Assembly: GCF_001942345.1 (NCBI RefSeq)
Contig: NZ_MKKI01000046.1
Location: forward strand, 108,703-172,702
DNA length: 64,000 bases
Reading direction: 5' to 3'
Source of the DNA: Corynebacterium sp. CNJ-954
GTDB taxonomy: Bacteria > Actinomycetota > Actinomycetes > Mycobacteriales > Mycobacteriaceae
Below the pieces are notes generated by a model. That model made no database searches. It was not told the DNA's origin and saw nothing but the letters and a program-made list of their open reading frames with translations. This document shows positions 33,604 through 42,305 of the stretch, in pieces. Positions within the stretch are counted from its first letter, which is position 1; every line of letters begins with the position of its first letter. The position numbers and the translations under genes were made by a program.

Positions 33604-35343
33604 ATGTCTGACTCTGACTCCCAGCAGATTCCTCTCCGCTCCTTCCGCAACAACCCCTCAGACTTCCTCTCGGAGGCCCTTGGCGGGTTTATCGCCTCCC
33701 ATCCGGACGCAGAATGGCACGACAGCGGCTTCATCGGTCGGGCTTCCGCGGTGACCACCGCGTCCGGTGAACCGGCGGTGTCCGTCATCTCCGGTGGCGG
33801 TTCCGGACATGAACCGATGCACGCCGGGTTCATCGGCGCCGGCATGCTCGCGGCGGTCTGCCCGGGACTGTTGTTCACCTCGCCGAATGCCGTGCAGATC
33901 GCCGAGGCGACGCGCTGGGCCGACCAGGGCGCGGGGGTGGTGCATGTGGTGAAGAACTACACCGGCGACGTCATGAACTTCACCGTCGCCAGGCAGGCGC
34001 TCGACGACGTCGCCACCAGGGCGGTGCTCGTCGACGACGACGTGGCGACCGACCTCGCTGATGGTGACGACGGCAACGGTGGGGACGGTCCGGGGCGACG
34101 GGGGACCGGCGCCACGATCCTCGTGGAGAAAGCCACCGGCGCCGCGGCGCACCGTGGCGACAGCATCGACCGGGTCGCCGACATCGGTCAGTGGGTGGCG
34201 GACAGCTCGCGCAGCATGGCGGTGGCCCTGGCCCCCGGGCACCTTCCGACGAGCGGGCGCGACACCTTCGATCTTCCGGACGGGAAGATGGAGGTCGGCG
34301 TAGGGATTCACGGTGAGCGCGGTGTCGACCGTGTCGATGTGGAGACCGCCGACGAGGTCGTCGCCCGGCTCCTGGACGGCATCGGTGAGGCCCTGGCACT
34401 GCATGACGGTTCCGAGGTGGTCTGCCTCGTCAACGGCCTCGGCGGGACGACTCCGCTGGAACTGTCCCTGGTCTTCGGCTCCGTCCTACGGCAACTCGCC
34501 GATAGAGGCGTGACGGTCCGCCGAGCGATGGTGGGGACGTACACCACGTCGGTGAACATGGCGGGAGTGTCCCTCACGCTGACCTCGGTGGGCGACGCCA
34601 TGGACGAACTGGTGGAACTCCTTGACGCCCCGACGGAAGCGCCGGGATGGCCCCGCGTTCTCGGCGGTCACGGCGCGCCCCTGGAGTATGTCCCGGCAGC
34701 GACGGACTTCGATGATGATCTGCCGGACTCCGGTGAGGAGAACCGGTGGCTCAGCGACTTCGTCGGGCGTGTGCAGGGTGCCACCGACGACCTCACCGAG
34801 CTCGACCGTCTCGCCGGTGACGGGGACTTCGGTCAGAACATGGACGCCGCTTTCGGCGGACTCTCCCTCCCGTTGCGGGGGACGGACGCCGAGGTACTGG
34901 AGGCTCTCGGACACCGTCTGCTGATCCGCGCGGGAGGTACCTCGGGTGCGGTGCTCGGCACACTGTTCCGTGAGCTCGGTACCGCCATGGGGCAGGCGGA
35001 TTCCCCGGTTGCCGGGCTTGCCTCCGGGCTCGAGGCTGCACACCGGGCCATCACGGATCTCGGCGGAGCGGAGCAGGGGGACAATACGCTGATCGACGCC
35101 CTGATCCCCGCCGCAGACGCTGCCGCGAAATTCGACGCGGAGCACACCGATTTCAGCGATGCGCTGGAGGCCTGCCACGCCGCAGCGGCCGAGGGTGCCA
35201 AGGGGACACGCGAGATGGTCGCGAAGAAAGGCCGTGCCAGCTACGTCGGTGCGGCGTCCCAGGGTGTCGTGGACCCGGGAGCGATTCTCGTCTCCTGGAT
35301 CTTCGGTGGTTCAGGAAAAGTCAGTGATGTCACCGGGGAGTGA
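33604..35343 (+). CDS. Dihydroxyacetone kinase, fused DhaK-DhaL
   Basis: A 579-residue ATP-type kinase that phosphorylates dihydroxyacetone. DhaK half: SGGGSGHEPMHAGFIGAGMLAAVCPG, NYTGDVMNF and the covalent-binding His in VGVGIHGERGV; an acidic Gly-rich insertion lies near residues 150-165. DhaL half begins about residue 370 with the metal-binding LDRLAGDGDFGQNM and has GGTSGAVLGTLFRE and GDNTLIDALIPA. The fusion is the single-chain, ATP-dependent form rather than the PTS-dependent three-protein form. TACACT at 33590-33595 lies 8 nt upstream of the ATG. Divergent from gldA. Confidence 0.93.
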   Translation: MSDSDSQQIPLRSFRNNPSDFLSEALGGFIASHPDAEWHDSGFIGRASAVTTASGEPAVSVISGGGSGHEPMHAGFIGAGMLAAVCPGLLFTSPNAVQIAEATRWADQGAGVVHVVKNYTGDVMNFTVARQALDDVATRAVLVDDDVATDLADGDDGNGGDGPGRRGTGATILVEKATGAAAHRGDSIDRVADIGQWVADSSRSMAVALAPGHLPTSGRDTFDLPDGKMEVGVGIHGERGVDRVDVETADEVVARLLDGIGEALALHDGSEVVCLVNGLGGTTPLELSLVFGSVLRQLADRGVTVRRAMVGTYTTSVNMAGVSLTLTSVGDAMDELVELLDAPTEAPGWPRVLGGHGAPLEYVPAATDFDDDLPDSGEENRWLSDFVGRVQGATDDLTELDRLAGDGDFGQNMDAAFGGLSLPLRGTDAEVLEALGHRLLIRAGGTSGAVLGTLFRELGTAMGQADSPVAGLASGLEAAHRAITDLGGAEQGDNTLIDALIPAADAAAKFDAEHTDFSDALEACHAAAAEGAKGTREMVAKKGRASYVGAASQGVVDPGAILVSWIFGGSGKVSDVTGE

Positions 35344-35352
35344 CACCCGGCG

Positions 35353-35382
35353 ACATCACCTGACATCACCTGACGTCACCTG
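35353..35382 (+). repeat. Three tandem 10-bp units after the kinase gene
   Basis: ACATCACCTG occurs twice and ACGTCACCTG once, head to tail, in the gap between convergent genes. Function unknown. Confidence 0.5.
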
Positions 35383-35398
35383 TCACCACCGGAGCTTC

Positions 35399-35695
35399 TC
35401 AGGAACCGAGGGGCGGCAGCTGGAGTCCTGAGGAACCGAGGTTCTGGTCACCGTTGCTGGAACCGAAGCTGGGGCCGAAGTCAGTGGAACCCAGGTTGGC
35501 GTCCCCGAAGGAGGAACCCAGGTTGGCGTCCCCGAACGTGGAGCCGAGCCCGGAGGATCCGAGGTCAACGCTGATGTCACCGAAGGAGGAACCCAGCGGC
35601 GGGACGTTGAAGACGGGAAGTCCGGCGGTGAATTCCACGTAGAGGTCCCGGATCGGGCCCCACACGATTTCCTGGATCTGGACGATGAATGACAT
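35399..35695 (-). CDS. Small Gly/Ser-rich repeat protein (GSSFGDAN repeats)
   Basis: A 98-residue protein. Residues 1-30 (SFIVQIQEIVWGPIRDLYVEFTAGL) can form an amphipathic helix without a cleavable signal. From residue 30 it consists of degenerate 9-residue units such as LGSSFGDAN and LGSTFGDAN, ending SSGLQLPPLGS. GGAGGAA precedes the ATG. It has no recognised family. Size and amphipathic start recall small corynebacterial surface or channel proteins, but that is a guess. Confidence 0.6.
   Translation of the reverse strand: MSFIVQIQEIVWGPIRDLYVEFTAGLPVFNVPPLGSSFGDISVDLGSSGLGSTFGDANLGSSFGDANLGSTDFGPSFGSSNGDQNLGSSGLQLPPLGS
35486..35536 (-). repeat. 24-bp perfect direct repeat inside the repeat protein gene
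   Basis: The 24 bases 35486-35509 recur exactly at 35513-35536, a 27-bp period equal to one nine-residue unit. Exact DNA identity suggests recent duplication. Confidence 0.8.
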
Positions 35696-35720
35696 GGGGT
35701 TCCTCCGGAATGGTGTCAGT

Positions 35721-35742
35721 GCAGGGGAATCTGTGCCCCTGC
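35721..35742 (-). promoter_or_regulatory. Hairpin upstream of the repeat protein gene
   Basis: GCAGGGG (35721-35727) and CCCCTGC (35736-35742) form a 7-bp stem with an 8-base loop, 25 nt upstream of the start at 35695. It could act in the leader mRNA or as an operator. CAGGGGAA recurs further upstream near 35766. Confidence 0.35.
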
Positions 35743-35935
35743 TTGTCACGAAGATAGCTGTTTTTCAGGGGAACATCGCGCCGAATATGAACGTTCCACC
35801 TGTTCGGGGGTATGTGTGGTGTGGTGTGCAGGGACGTCCGGTGGTCGTGCGAGCGATGCCGGGGAGGAGTACAGTCAACCGGGCAAGAAGTTGTCATATC
35901 AACTACATGATCAATCAGCCTTCCAAAGGATTTCC

Positions 35936-36337
35936 ATGAGCCTCTCGACCACTCTCCTCCGCGGCATCAGCGGTGCCTACTTCCTGCAGTCCGGTATCGG
36001 CAAGCTGAAGATGCCCACCGAGGCAGCCGCAGGCCTGCAGCAGTTCGCCGCCACCGGTGTTCCCCAGGTGACCAAGCTCGACCCGGACACGTTCAGCAAG
36101 GTCGTCTCCTACTCGGAGATCGGCGTCGGCGCATCCCTGCTGACCCCGGTCGTCTCGAACCGTCTGGCCGGCCTGGCACTGGGAGCGATCAACGCGGGCT
36201 TCCTCTCCATCTACTTCCGCAATGACCAGATGACCAGGAAGGACGGGATCCGTCCGTCCGAGGCCGGGACCGGTCTGTCGAAGGACCTCTTCATCGCGGC
36301 GATCGCCGGCGCGCTGATTGCCGCGCCGAAGAAGTAG
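35936..36337 (+). CDS. DoxX-like small membrane protein
   Basis: A 133-residue protein with RGISGAYFLQSGIGKLKMP at the start, the form seen in DoxX/DoxD-like proteins, and three or four hydrophobic segments (SEIGVGASLLTPVVSNRLAGLALGAINAGFL and the Ala-rich end). AAAGGA precedes the ATG. Role unknown; family members are linked to redox or thiol stress. Confidence 0.65.
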   Translation: MSLSTTLLRGISGAYFLQSGIGKLKMPTEAAAGLQQFAATGVPQVTKLDPDTFSKVVSYSEIGVGASLLTPVVSNRLAGLALGAINAGFLSIYFRNDQMTRKDGIRPSEAGTGLSKDLFIAAIAGALIAAPKK

Positions 36338-36347
36338 TCTCTCCTGT

Positions 36348-36848
36348 GTGACTGAGATCAACATCCGTGCGGCGTCCGACGCCGACATCCCCGCGATCAC
36401 CGCCATCTACAATGACGCCGTGGCGAACACCGTCGCGGTGTGGAACGACGACATCGTCGACGAGGAGAACCGCCGTTCCTGGCTGCAGGGCTACCAGGTC
36501 CCCGGGACCTGCGCCCTCGTCGCCGAGGACGCTGACGGGGCGCTGCTCGGCTACGCGACCTACGGTGAGTTCCGGCACTACGACGGCTTCCGGCACACCG
36601 TGGAGAACTCGATCTACGTCGACGGCACCCGACGCGCCGGGGGAGTGGGCACCGCACTGATGCAGGCGCTCATCGAGCATGCCAGGGACGACGGCAAGCA
36701 TGTGATGGTCGCCGCGATTGAAGGCGGCAACACAGCCTCGATCCGCCTGCACGCCAAGGTCGGGTTCGAGGAGTGCGGGACGGTCCGCCAGGTCGGCACG
36801 AAGTTCGGCCGGTGGCTCGACATGACGCTGATGCAGCTGATGCTCTAG
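36348..36848 (+). CDS. GNAT acetyltransferase, phosphinothricin acetyltransferase type
   Basis: A 166-residue N-acetyltransferase. EINIRAASDADIPAITAIYNDAV at the start, HTVENSIYVDGTRRAGGVGTALMQALIEHAR (the acetyl-CoA loop, here RRAGGVGTAL) and KVGFEECGTVRQVGTKFGRWLDM match the PAT/MddA subfamily, which acetylates small amines such as methionine sulfoximine. Substrate is not known. GTG 36348 lies 7 nt after TAGTCT (36335-36340), whose TAG is the stop of the preceding gene. Confidence 0.88.
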   Translation: MTEINIRAASDADIPAITAIYNDAVANTVAVWNDDIVDEENRRSWLQGYQVPGTCALVAEDADGALLGYATYGEFRHYDGFRHTVENSIYVDGTRRAGGVGTALMQALIEHARDDGKHVMVAAIEGGNTASIRLHAKVGFEECGTVRQVGTKFGRWLDMTLMQLML

Positions 36849-36860
36849 TCAGCTCCAGCC

Positions 36861-37814
36861 TCAGCCATCTTCGACCCGTGCGCGTAAGAGCCGGTGCCAC
36901 AGCCACACCTCCCGATCCGTGGGTAACTCATGCTGCCGCATCTTTCTTGTCCTCGGGTTATCCAGGTTGAATACGACGGTGTCCCTGACCTCCTCCGTGA
37001 CTTCATCCAGCGCATGGTCGATGCTCGCATCCGGATACCGCAGCAGCGTCCACCCCCACCGGGCCGCGGCATTGCCTTTCCAGCGGTCCTTGATGAAGTC
37101 CTCCTGTCGTGCCCTGAGGGCAGAGTGATAGCGATGGCTGTCGATCTCGATGCATACCCGTGCCTCCGGAATGACGATGTCGAAACGGTAACCACGGATC
37201 ATCCCGTTGACCTGTACCTCGACATCCAGTCCGTCGAGTGCGGTGACGATGGCGCGGACGGCCTTCAGTTCCAGTTCGCTGGCAGCTCCGGTGATGAGGC
37301 CGTCCGTCAGGGCGGTAGCTTTCGCCCGTACCGACGGTGGGAGGGCTGCGATGTCGACGGCGAGTCGGTCATTTCCCTTCACACCGGAGTAGGCGCGTTC
37401 CAGCAGCGCCCGTCGCGCCGCTAAAGCCACGGAGCCGGCGGTTGCCGCGGTTTCCAGTGGCGTCAGGGTTGTCACACCCCACCGTCGGCACGTGCGTCGG
37501 GTCACCGCACCGGTCAATGTGAGCAGTTCACCGCCGTCGCGGCTTCTGGTTCTCGGCACGCGCCCGTGGGCGGGCCAGCGCATCGGCGCGAGACCGTGCA
37601 GGAAGGCGGCGGTGTCCCCTGTGTAGACCAGTCCCGGGCGTGCCCAGGAAAGTGCCTTGAGCTTGACCAGGTCATCGGGTTCTTCGGTGGAGTAGAGGTC
37701 GCGGGTGACGCGGAATATCTCGCCCCTGCGTACCGCCCCGGCGATGTCATTGTGCGTCTTTCCGACGGCGCGGAGGTCCCGCGTCGTCCAGAAGCGTGCG
37801 ATGGTCGGCGCCAT
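36861..37814 (-). CDS. DUF559-type endonuclease-like protein with AbiEi-like N-terminus
   Basis: A 317-residue protein. The N-terminal 90 residues (FWTTRDLRAVGKTHNDIAGAVRRGEIFRVTRDLYS) resemble the winged-helix antitoxin domain of AbiEi. The C-terminal part (MIRGYRFDIVIPEARVCIEIDSHRYHS, then FIKDRWKGNAAARWGWTLLRYPD) is a Vsr/DUF559 PD-(D/E)xK-like fold with D, ExD and K. Such proteins are common and uncharacterised in actinobacteria. ATG 37814 has GGGGGGA upstream; the longer frame to 37937 is not supported. Confidence 0.8.
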   Translation of the reverse strand: MAPTIARFWTTRDLRAVGKTHNDIAGAVRRGEIFRVTRDLYSTEEPDDLVKLKALSWARPGLVYTGDTAAFLHGLAPMRWPAHGRVPRTRSRDGGELLTLTGAVTRRTCRRWGVTTLTPLETAATAGSVALAARRALLERAYSGVKGNDRLAVDIAALPPSVRAKATALTDGLITGAASELELKAVRAIVTALDGLDVEVQVNGMIRGYRFDIVIPEARVCIEIDSHRYHSALRARQEDFIKDRWKGNAAARWGWTLLRYPDASIDHALDEVTEEVRDTVVFNLDNPRTRKMRQHELPTDREVWLWHRLLRARVEDG

Positions 37815-37835
37815 GCGTGTCCCCCCTGTGGTTCC

Positions 37836-37858
37836 GGAGACGACCCCCTGCCGTCTCC
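37836..37858. terminator. Hairpin after the irt operon
   Basis: GGAGACG (37836-37842) and CGTCTCC (37852-37858) form a perfect 7-bp stem with a 9-base loop, between the end of the ABC gene at 37980 and the next gene on the same strand. No T-run. Confidence 0.4.
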
Positions 37859-37979
37859 AGGCTCCATCATAGGTGTCGGTGCGTGGGAGCATGCCGGAAT
37901 CGACCCGATGCTGCCACCGTCCGGGGGAATCCGGCACGCTCGCATGTCGGTCCTCCCCTCAAGCCCCTTCAGCGTCCTT

Positions 37980-39689
37980 TCAGCGCCCGCCGACCCGCCA
38001 GGACGCCGAGTTCCGCCACTCCTCGAGGAGGTGGGCGAAGCTGCCTCCCGCCGCCTCGAGCTCGGCGGGCGTGCCCTGTTCTATGATCCGGCCGTTGTCG
38101 AGCACGACGACGGTGTCGGCGATCGACAGCGTCGACGGCCGGTGCGTCACGATGACGGTGGTGTAGTCCTCACGGATCGCGCGGATGGACTCGACCACCG
38201 CGGCCTCGTTGTGGGCGTCGAGCGCGGAGGTCGCCTCGTCCACCAACAGCAGATGGGACGGTTTCGCCAGGGCACGGGCGATGCCGACCCGCTGGCGTTC
38301 CCCACCGGAGAGGTGGTCGCCCAGCTCCCCGACGGGGGTGTCCCAGCCGGTGGGGATCTCCTCGAGGACACCGCGCAGTCCGGATGCGTCGGCCAACCGC
38401 TCCAGGTCCGCCTGAGTCAGGTCGGGGTTGACGGCCAGCAGGTTGTCTTTCACCGTCCCCGCACCCAACGCAGTCTGCTGGAACACGACCGTGGCATTGC
38501 CGCGCAGCTCGGGACTCCCCGCCGCGGCCCCGTCCAGTGACACTGACCCGGACGAGGGGGTCGCCAGCCCCGCGAGGGTGCGCAGCAGCGTCGACTTCCC
38601 GGAACCGGACCGTCCGACGACCACGGTCACGGTCCCGGGGCGCAGGTCAAGGTTCACACCGTCGAGCCCACAGGTGCCGTCGGGGAAGTGCACGTCCACG
38701 TCGGTCACGTCGACCTGCGGCGGGGTCGGGGACGCGGCAGACGGGGTGGACACCGGGGTGGTCACCACCTCTGCGGCCTCGGCCAGCGTCCGGTTCAGCG
38801 ACTGGATCCCGACCGACAGTCGGGAGAGGCCGGTGACCTGTTCGACGACGCGCAGCATCACGATCACGGTCACGGCCGCGGAGGCCGCGCTGAGGGTGCC
38901 GTTGTCGAAGGCCAGCCACACGGTGAGTCCGTAGCCGATGAGGACGGCCTGGAGCACCACACTGAACAGGATCTCGCCGGGCACCTGCCAGAACAGCAGG
39001 CGCAACGTCCGCCGACGTGCGGACGCCAGCGCCTCGTCAACCAGGCGTGCCCCCGCAGAGACCCGGCGCGCGGTCCGTAGCGACGGCTGGGCCCGGGCGT
39101 AGTCGATGAGACGGTCGTCGAGGTTCTCGTTGGCGGCGGCGAACTCCTCGTCGGCCCGGGTGACGAGTCGGCTCGACAGCACCAGGGCGAGCATCATCAG
39201 CACCCCGCCGACCAGGGTCACCACAGCAGGGGGAACGGCGAAGAAGAGCAGTCCGACGCCGAGGGCGACGGTGAACACCACGGCGGTGACCACGGGGCCG
39301 ACCATGAGGACCGGTGCCGAGGTCACCTCGACGGCCCCGGTGGCCAGCAGGGTGCGTAGCCGTGCAGCCTTCGACCGGGGGATCGCCGGCGTGGGCCAGG
39401 ACAGGATGGCGGCGGGGGTGTGGCGTTGGATGGCGTGCATCAGGGACAGGCCGACGGCCAACCCCTTGTGCGCGGCGAGGATGTCGAGGGCCCAGGCCAC
39501 ACCGATCAGTGCGACCATGGCCAGTACCCACGGCCACGCGTCGAGCGGTGTGCCACCGAACAGGTCGTCGAGCAGGGGGAACAGGACGAGTACCGCGGCC
39601 GCCTGAATGACGGCGGACAGGACGGTGAGCAGGACGAACAGGCGGAAGTCGCGGCCGCCGCCGCTGATCGTACGGATCCTGGTGAGCAT
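37980..39689 (-). CDS. irtB: ABC transporter half, IrtB-like
   Basis: A 569-residue exporter-fold half transporter: six hydrophobic segments in the first 300 residues, then an ATPase with Walker A VVGRSGSGKSTLLR, signature LSGGERQRVGIARAL, Walker B LLLVDEATSALD and switch His in VIVTHRPSTL. In mycobacteria IrtB pairs with the SIP-fused IrtA to import iron-loaded carboxymycobactin. Pairing with an IrtA-type gene (TGATG overlap at 39689) supports the same role here, probably for a xenosiderophore. A longer frame upstream lies inside irtA. Confidence 0.85.
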   Translation of the reverse strand: MLTRIRTISGGGRDFRLFVLLTVLSAVIQAAAVLVLFPLLDDLFGGTPLDAWPWVLAMVALIGVAWALDILAAHKGLAVGLSLMHAIQRHTPAAILSWPTPAIPRSKAARLRTLLATGAVEVTSAPVLMVGPVVTAVVFTVALGVGLLFFAVPPAVVTLVGGVLMMLALVLSSRLVTRADEEFAAANENLDDRLIDYARAQPSLRTARRVSAGARLVDEALASARRRTLRLLFWQVPGEILFSVVLQAVLIGYGLTVWLAFDNGTLSAASAAVTVIVMLRVVEQVTGLSRLSVGIQSLNRTLAEAAEVVTTPVSTPSAASPTPPQVDVTDVDVHFPDGTCGLDGVNLDLRPGTVTVVVGRSGSGKSTLLRTLAGLATPSSGSVSLDGAAAGSPELRGNATVVFQQTALGAGTVKDNLLAVNPDLTQADLERLADASGLRGVLEEIPTGWDTPVGELGDHLSGGERQRVGIARALAKPSHLLLVDEATSALDAHNEAAVVESIRAIREDYTTVIVTHRPSTLSIADTVVVLDNGRIIEQGTPAELEAAGGSFAHLLEEWRNSASWRVGGR

Positions 39690-42267
39690 CAGCGGGCCTC
39701 CGGTGTTGGGTGTGTGCTGGTCTGGTGGGCGTCCCACAGCGCGGCGTAGGCGCCGTCGGCGGCGATGAGTTCGTCGTGGCGACCGCTCTCGGTGATGCGT
39801 CCATGGTCCATCACGACGATGCGGTCGGCGTCGGCGACGGTGTGCAGCCGGTGCGCGATCATCAGGACGGTGCGTCCCTTCAGCAGGGTGTCCAGGGCGG
39901 TCAGGATGGCCCATTCACTGTCGGGGTCGGCGGGGGCGGTGGCTTCGTCCAGGACGACGACGGGTGTGTCGGCGAGCAGCGCCCGGGCGATGCCGATGCG
40001 TTGGCGCTCCCCACCGGAGAGCCTGTCGCCGCTGACGACGGTGTCGTAGCCCTCGGGCAGTTCCAGGATCGTGTCGTGGATGTTCGCCGCACGTGCCGCG
40101 GCGACCACCTGTTCGTCGGTGGCGTCGGGTGCGGTGAGCGCGATGTTGTCGCGGATCGTGGTGTGGATCAGCTGCACGTCCTGCAGCAGGATGGTGACGG
40201 TGGCGTAGAGCTCGTCCTGGGTCATGTCGCGGACGTCGGTGCCGTCGATGCTGACGGAACCGCTCTGGGGGTCCCACAGTCTGGCGAGGAGCGCGCCGAC
40301 CGTCGACTTTCCGGCCCCCGACGGGCCGACCACGGCGGTGACCGTCCCGCGTTCGAGGGTGAGGGAGAAGGACGGGAGGACCTCACGGTCGGGGGAGTAG
40401 CCGAAGCGGACGCGGTCGAAGACGACATGGCCGGCCGGGGCGGGACGGTTGGCCGGTCCCGGCAGCTCCGGGGTGGTCAAGGCCAGGTCGAGGCCGGCGC
40501 GTCCGTCCAGTGACACCAGGAGATTTCCGATCCCGCCGCTGATCGCCACCAGCTGGGCGCCGAAGGACGGGCCGAGAACCAGGAAGGGGATCGCGTCGGA
40601 CACGCTGACCCACCCGGGGATCATGAGCAACCAGGTGGCGACGACCAGGAGCCCGAGCACGGTGGTGGGCCGGTTGATCATCACGGCGATGATCTTCGCT
40701 GCGCCGGTGTCCTTCTGGAGCTTGTCGACGAAGGCGCCGACCTGGCGCAGGGTGCCGGGCAGGTCGACGATGCTCTTCTCGCCGAACACCCGGGAGATGT
40801 CGCGGTTCGCGAGAAAGGCCTGCGACTGTCCGGTGACGGTGGAGATGTTGCGCTGGGAGATGACCACCCGGTCGCGTTCCCGGCTCTGGATCGTCACCAT
40901 GACGGCGATGAACGCCGCGATCGGCAGGAGAAGGACCAGCGCCAGGCGCCAGTCGACGGTGAAGAGGTAGATCAGTGCGGCCAGCGGTGTGACGACGGCG
41001 GCGACGAGATCGGGGACGGCGTGGGTGACGATGTAGTGCATTCCGGCGACGTCGTCGGCGACGAGGGTGCGGACGTCGGAGCTCCGTCTGCCGGTGAACC
41101 ACCCCAGGGGCAGTCTGGCGAGCTTGTCCATCAGTCGTCGGCGTAGTGCTGCGGAGTAGCTGGCGTCGTAGAGGTGCATCGCCAGCATCAGCAGCGTGGT
41201 TCCCAGCGCGGAGGCGGCCATGACCACCAGGGCGGCTATCCCGGTGCCCAGCACGGTGTCACGGTCGGCGCCGTCGAGGAGCTGGCGGCAGAGTTCGGCG
41301 AAGAGGATGAAGGGGACGATGCCCAGGACCGACAGCAGGGTCTGGAACACCCCGGCGATGATCATCGGCACCTTCGCCGGGGCGAGGACACCGGCGGAGG
41401 GCTTCTTCTGCGGTGTCGGGCCGGACGTTGCTGCCGTCGCTGCCGCCGCTGTCTCCGCTGCCGCCGGAACGTCCGGGGTGTCAGCGGCTGCCGGGGCAGC
41501 TGCTTCGGCCGCCTCCTGGAGCACGCGGGACTTTCCCATGGCTCGCCCGGCCACCCAGTACCCCTGGGCGTGCAGGGTGCCGCGGTTCAGGTGGGCGTCG
41601 CGTTGCAGCACGGTCTTGGCGTGCCGGGTGGCGGTGACCTCGCCGGTGACCCACGCGTACCAGCCTTCCCAGTCTCCGCCGCTGATGGCCTGGGCGAGGC
41701 CCTGGCCGTCCGGGAAGGATTCCACCCAGGCCGAGGTGATGTTCGGGCCCTCGGGCAGGGGCGCCTCCTCGTCGGCGTCGCTGTGCTTCTCGAGGTAGAC
41801 CACCACGGGTACTTCGGCAGGGACGGCCGCGGCCAGCTGGGTGATCGCCGGGTAGGACGCGAGGTCGCCGAGCAGGAGGTAGCCGGCGGGTGGGGGATCG
41901 AGGAGGGCGAAGTCCGTCTCTCCGTAACGGGTCGCCTCTATGGTGTCACCGGGACGGCAGTTCTGGGCCCACCAGGACGCGGGCCCCATCGGGTGGTGGA
42001 TCACGAAGTCGACGGCCAGGCGTCCGGTGGCGGGGTCGGTCTCGGCGAAGGTGTACCCGCGCTGGAACTGTTTGGAGCCGCCGTCCGGGTCGGGGAACCA
42101 GGCCCTCATCCATGCCGCGGGCGCTCCCCGTCGGAGGAGAGGATCGTGTCGGACCGGAAGGTGACGCGCAGCATGTTGCTGGTACGCCATTCGGTGTCTG
42201 TCACGGTCAGGACGTGGTCTTTCGCGCCGAGGCCGTGCAGGACGGCGCCTTGGAACCCCTTGCTCAC
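39689..42267 (-). pseudogene. irtA: IrtA-like SIP-ABC fusion, frameshifted near the N-terminus
   Basis: IrtA joins a cytoplasmic FAD-binding siderophore-interacting domain, which reduces Fe(III), to an ABC half transporter. From GTG 42267 (AGGAGG upstream) the frame reads SKGFQGAVLHGLGAKDHVLTV ... SDTILSSDGERP and stops. At 42119-42121 one C is missing on the coding strand (CGCCCGCGG for CGCCCCGCGG). The other frame continues AAWMRAWFPDPDG, QRGYTFAETDPATGRLAVDFVIHHPMGPASWW and GDLASYPAI. A Pro/Ala linker and an ABC unit (GPSGAGKST, LSGGERQRIGIARALL, VVVLDEATA) follow. Repaired length is 859 residues. The downstream open frame can start at 42190 and would then lack about 40 residues of the FAD-domain N-terminus. 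Confidence 0.85.
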
Positions 42268-42284
42268 GGTAAGCCTCCTAGAAG

Positions 42285-42303
42285 TAAGTTGAGGCTTACC
42301 GTA
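42285..42303 (-). promoter_or_regulatory. DtxR-box-like site upstream of irtA
   Basis: TAAGTTGAGGCTTACCGTA matches the remembered DtxR consensus TTAGGTTAGGCTAACCTAA at 13 of 19 positions and has inverted arms GTAAG...CTTAC. It lies 17 bp upstream of the irtA start. Repression by iron-loaded DtxR would fit siderophore uptake. The identity with the consensus is by eye only. Confidence 0.5.
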
Positions 42304-42305
42304 CA

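Noticed and set aside
35685..35939. 84-codon plus-strand frame between the repeat protein and the DoxX-like gene
   Set aside because: It has no ribosome site or family match and covers the probable promoters of both neighbours.
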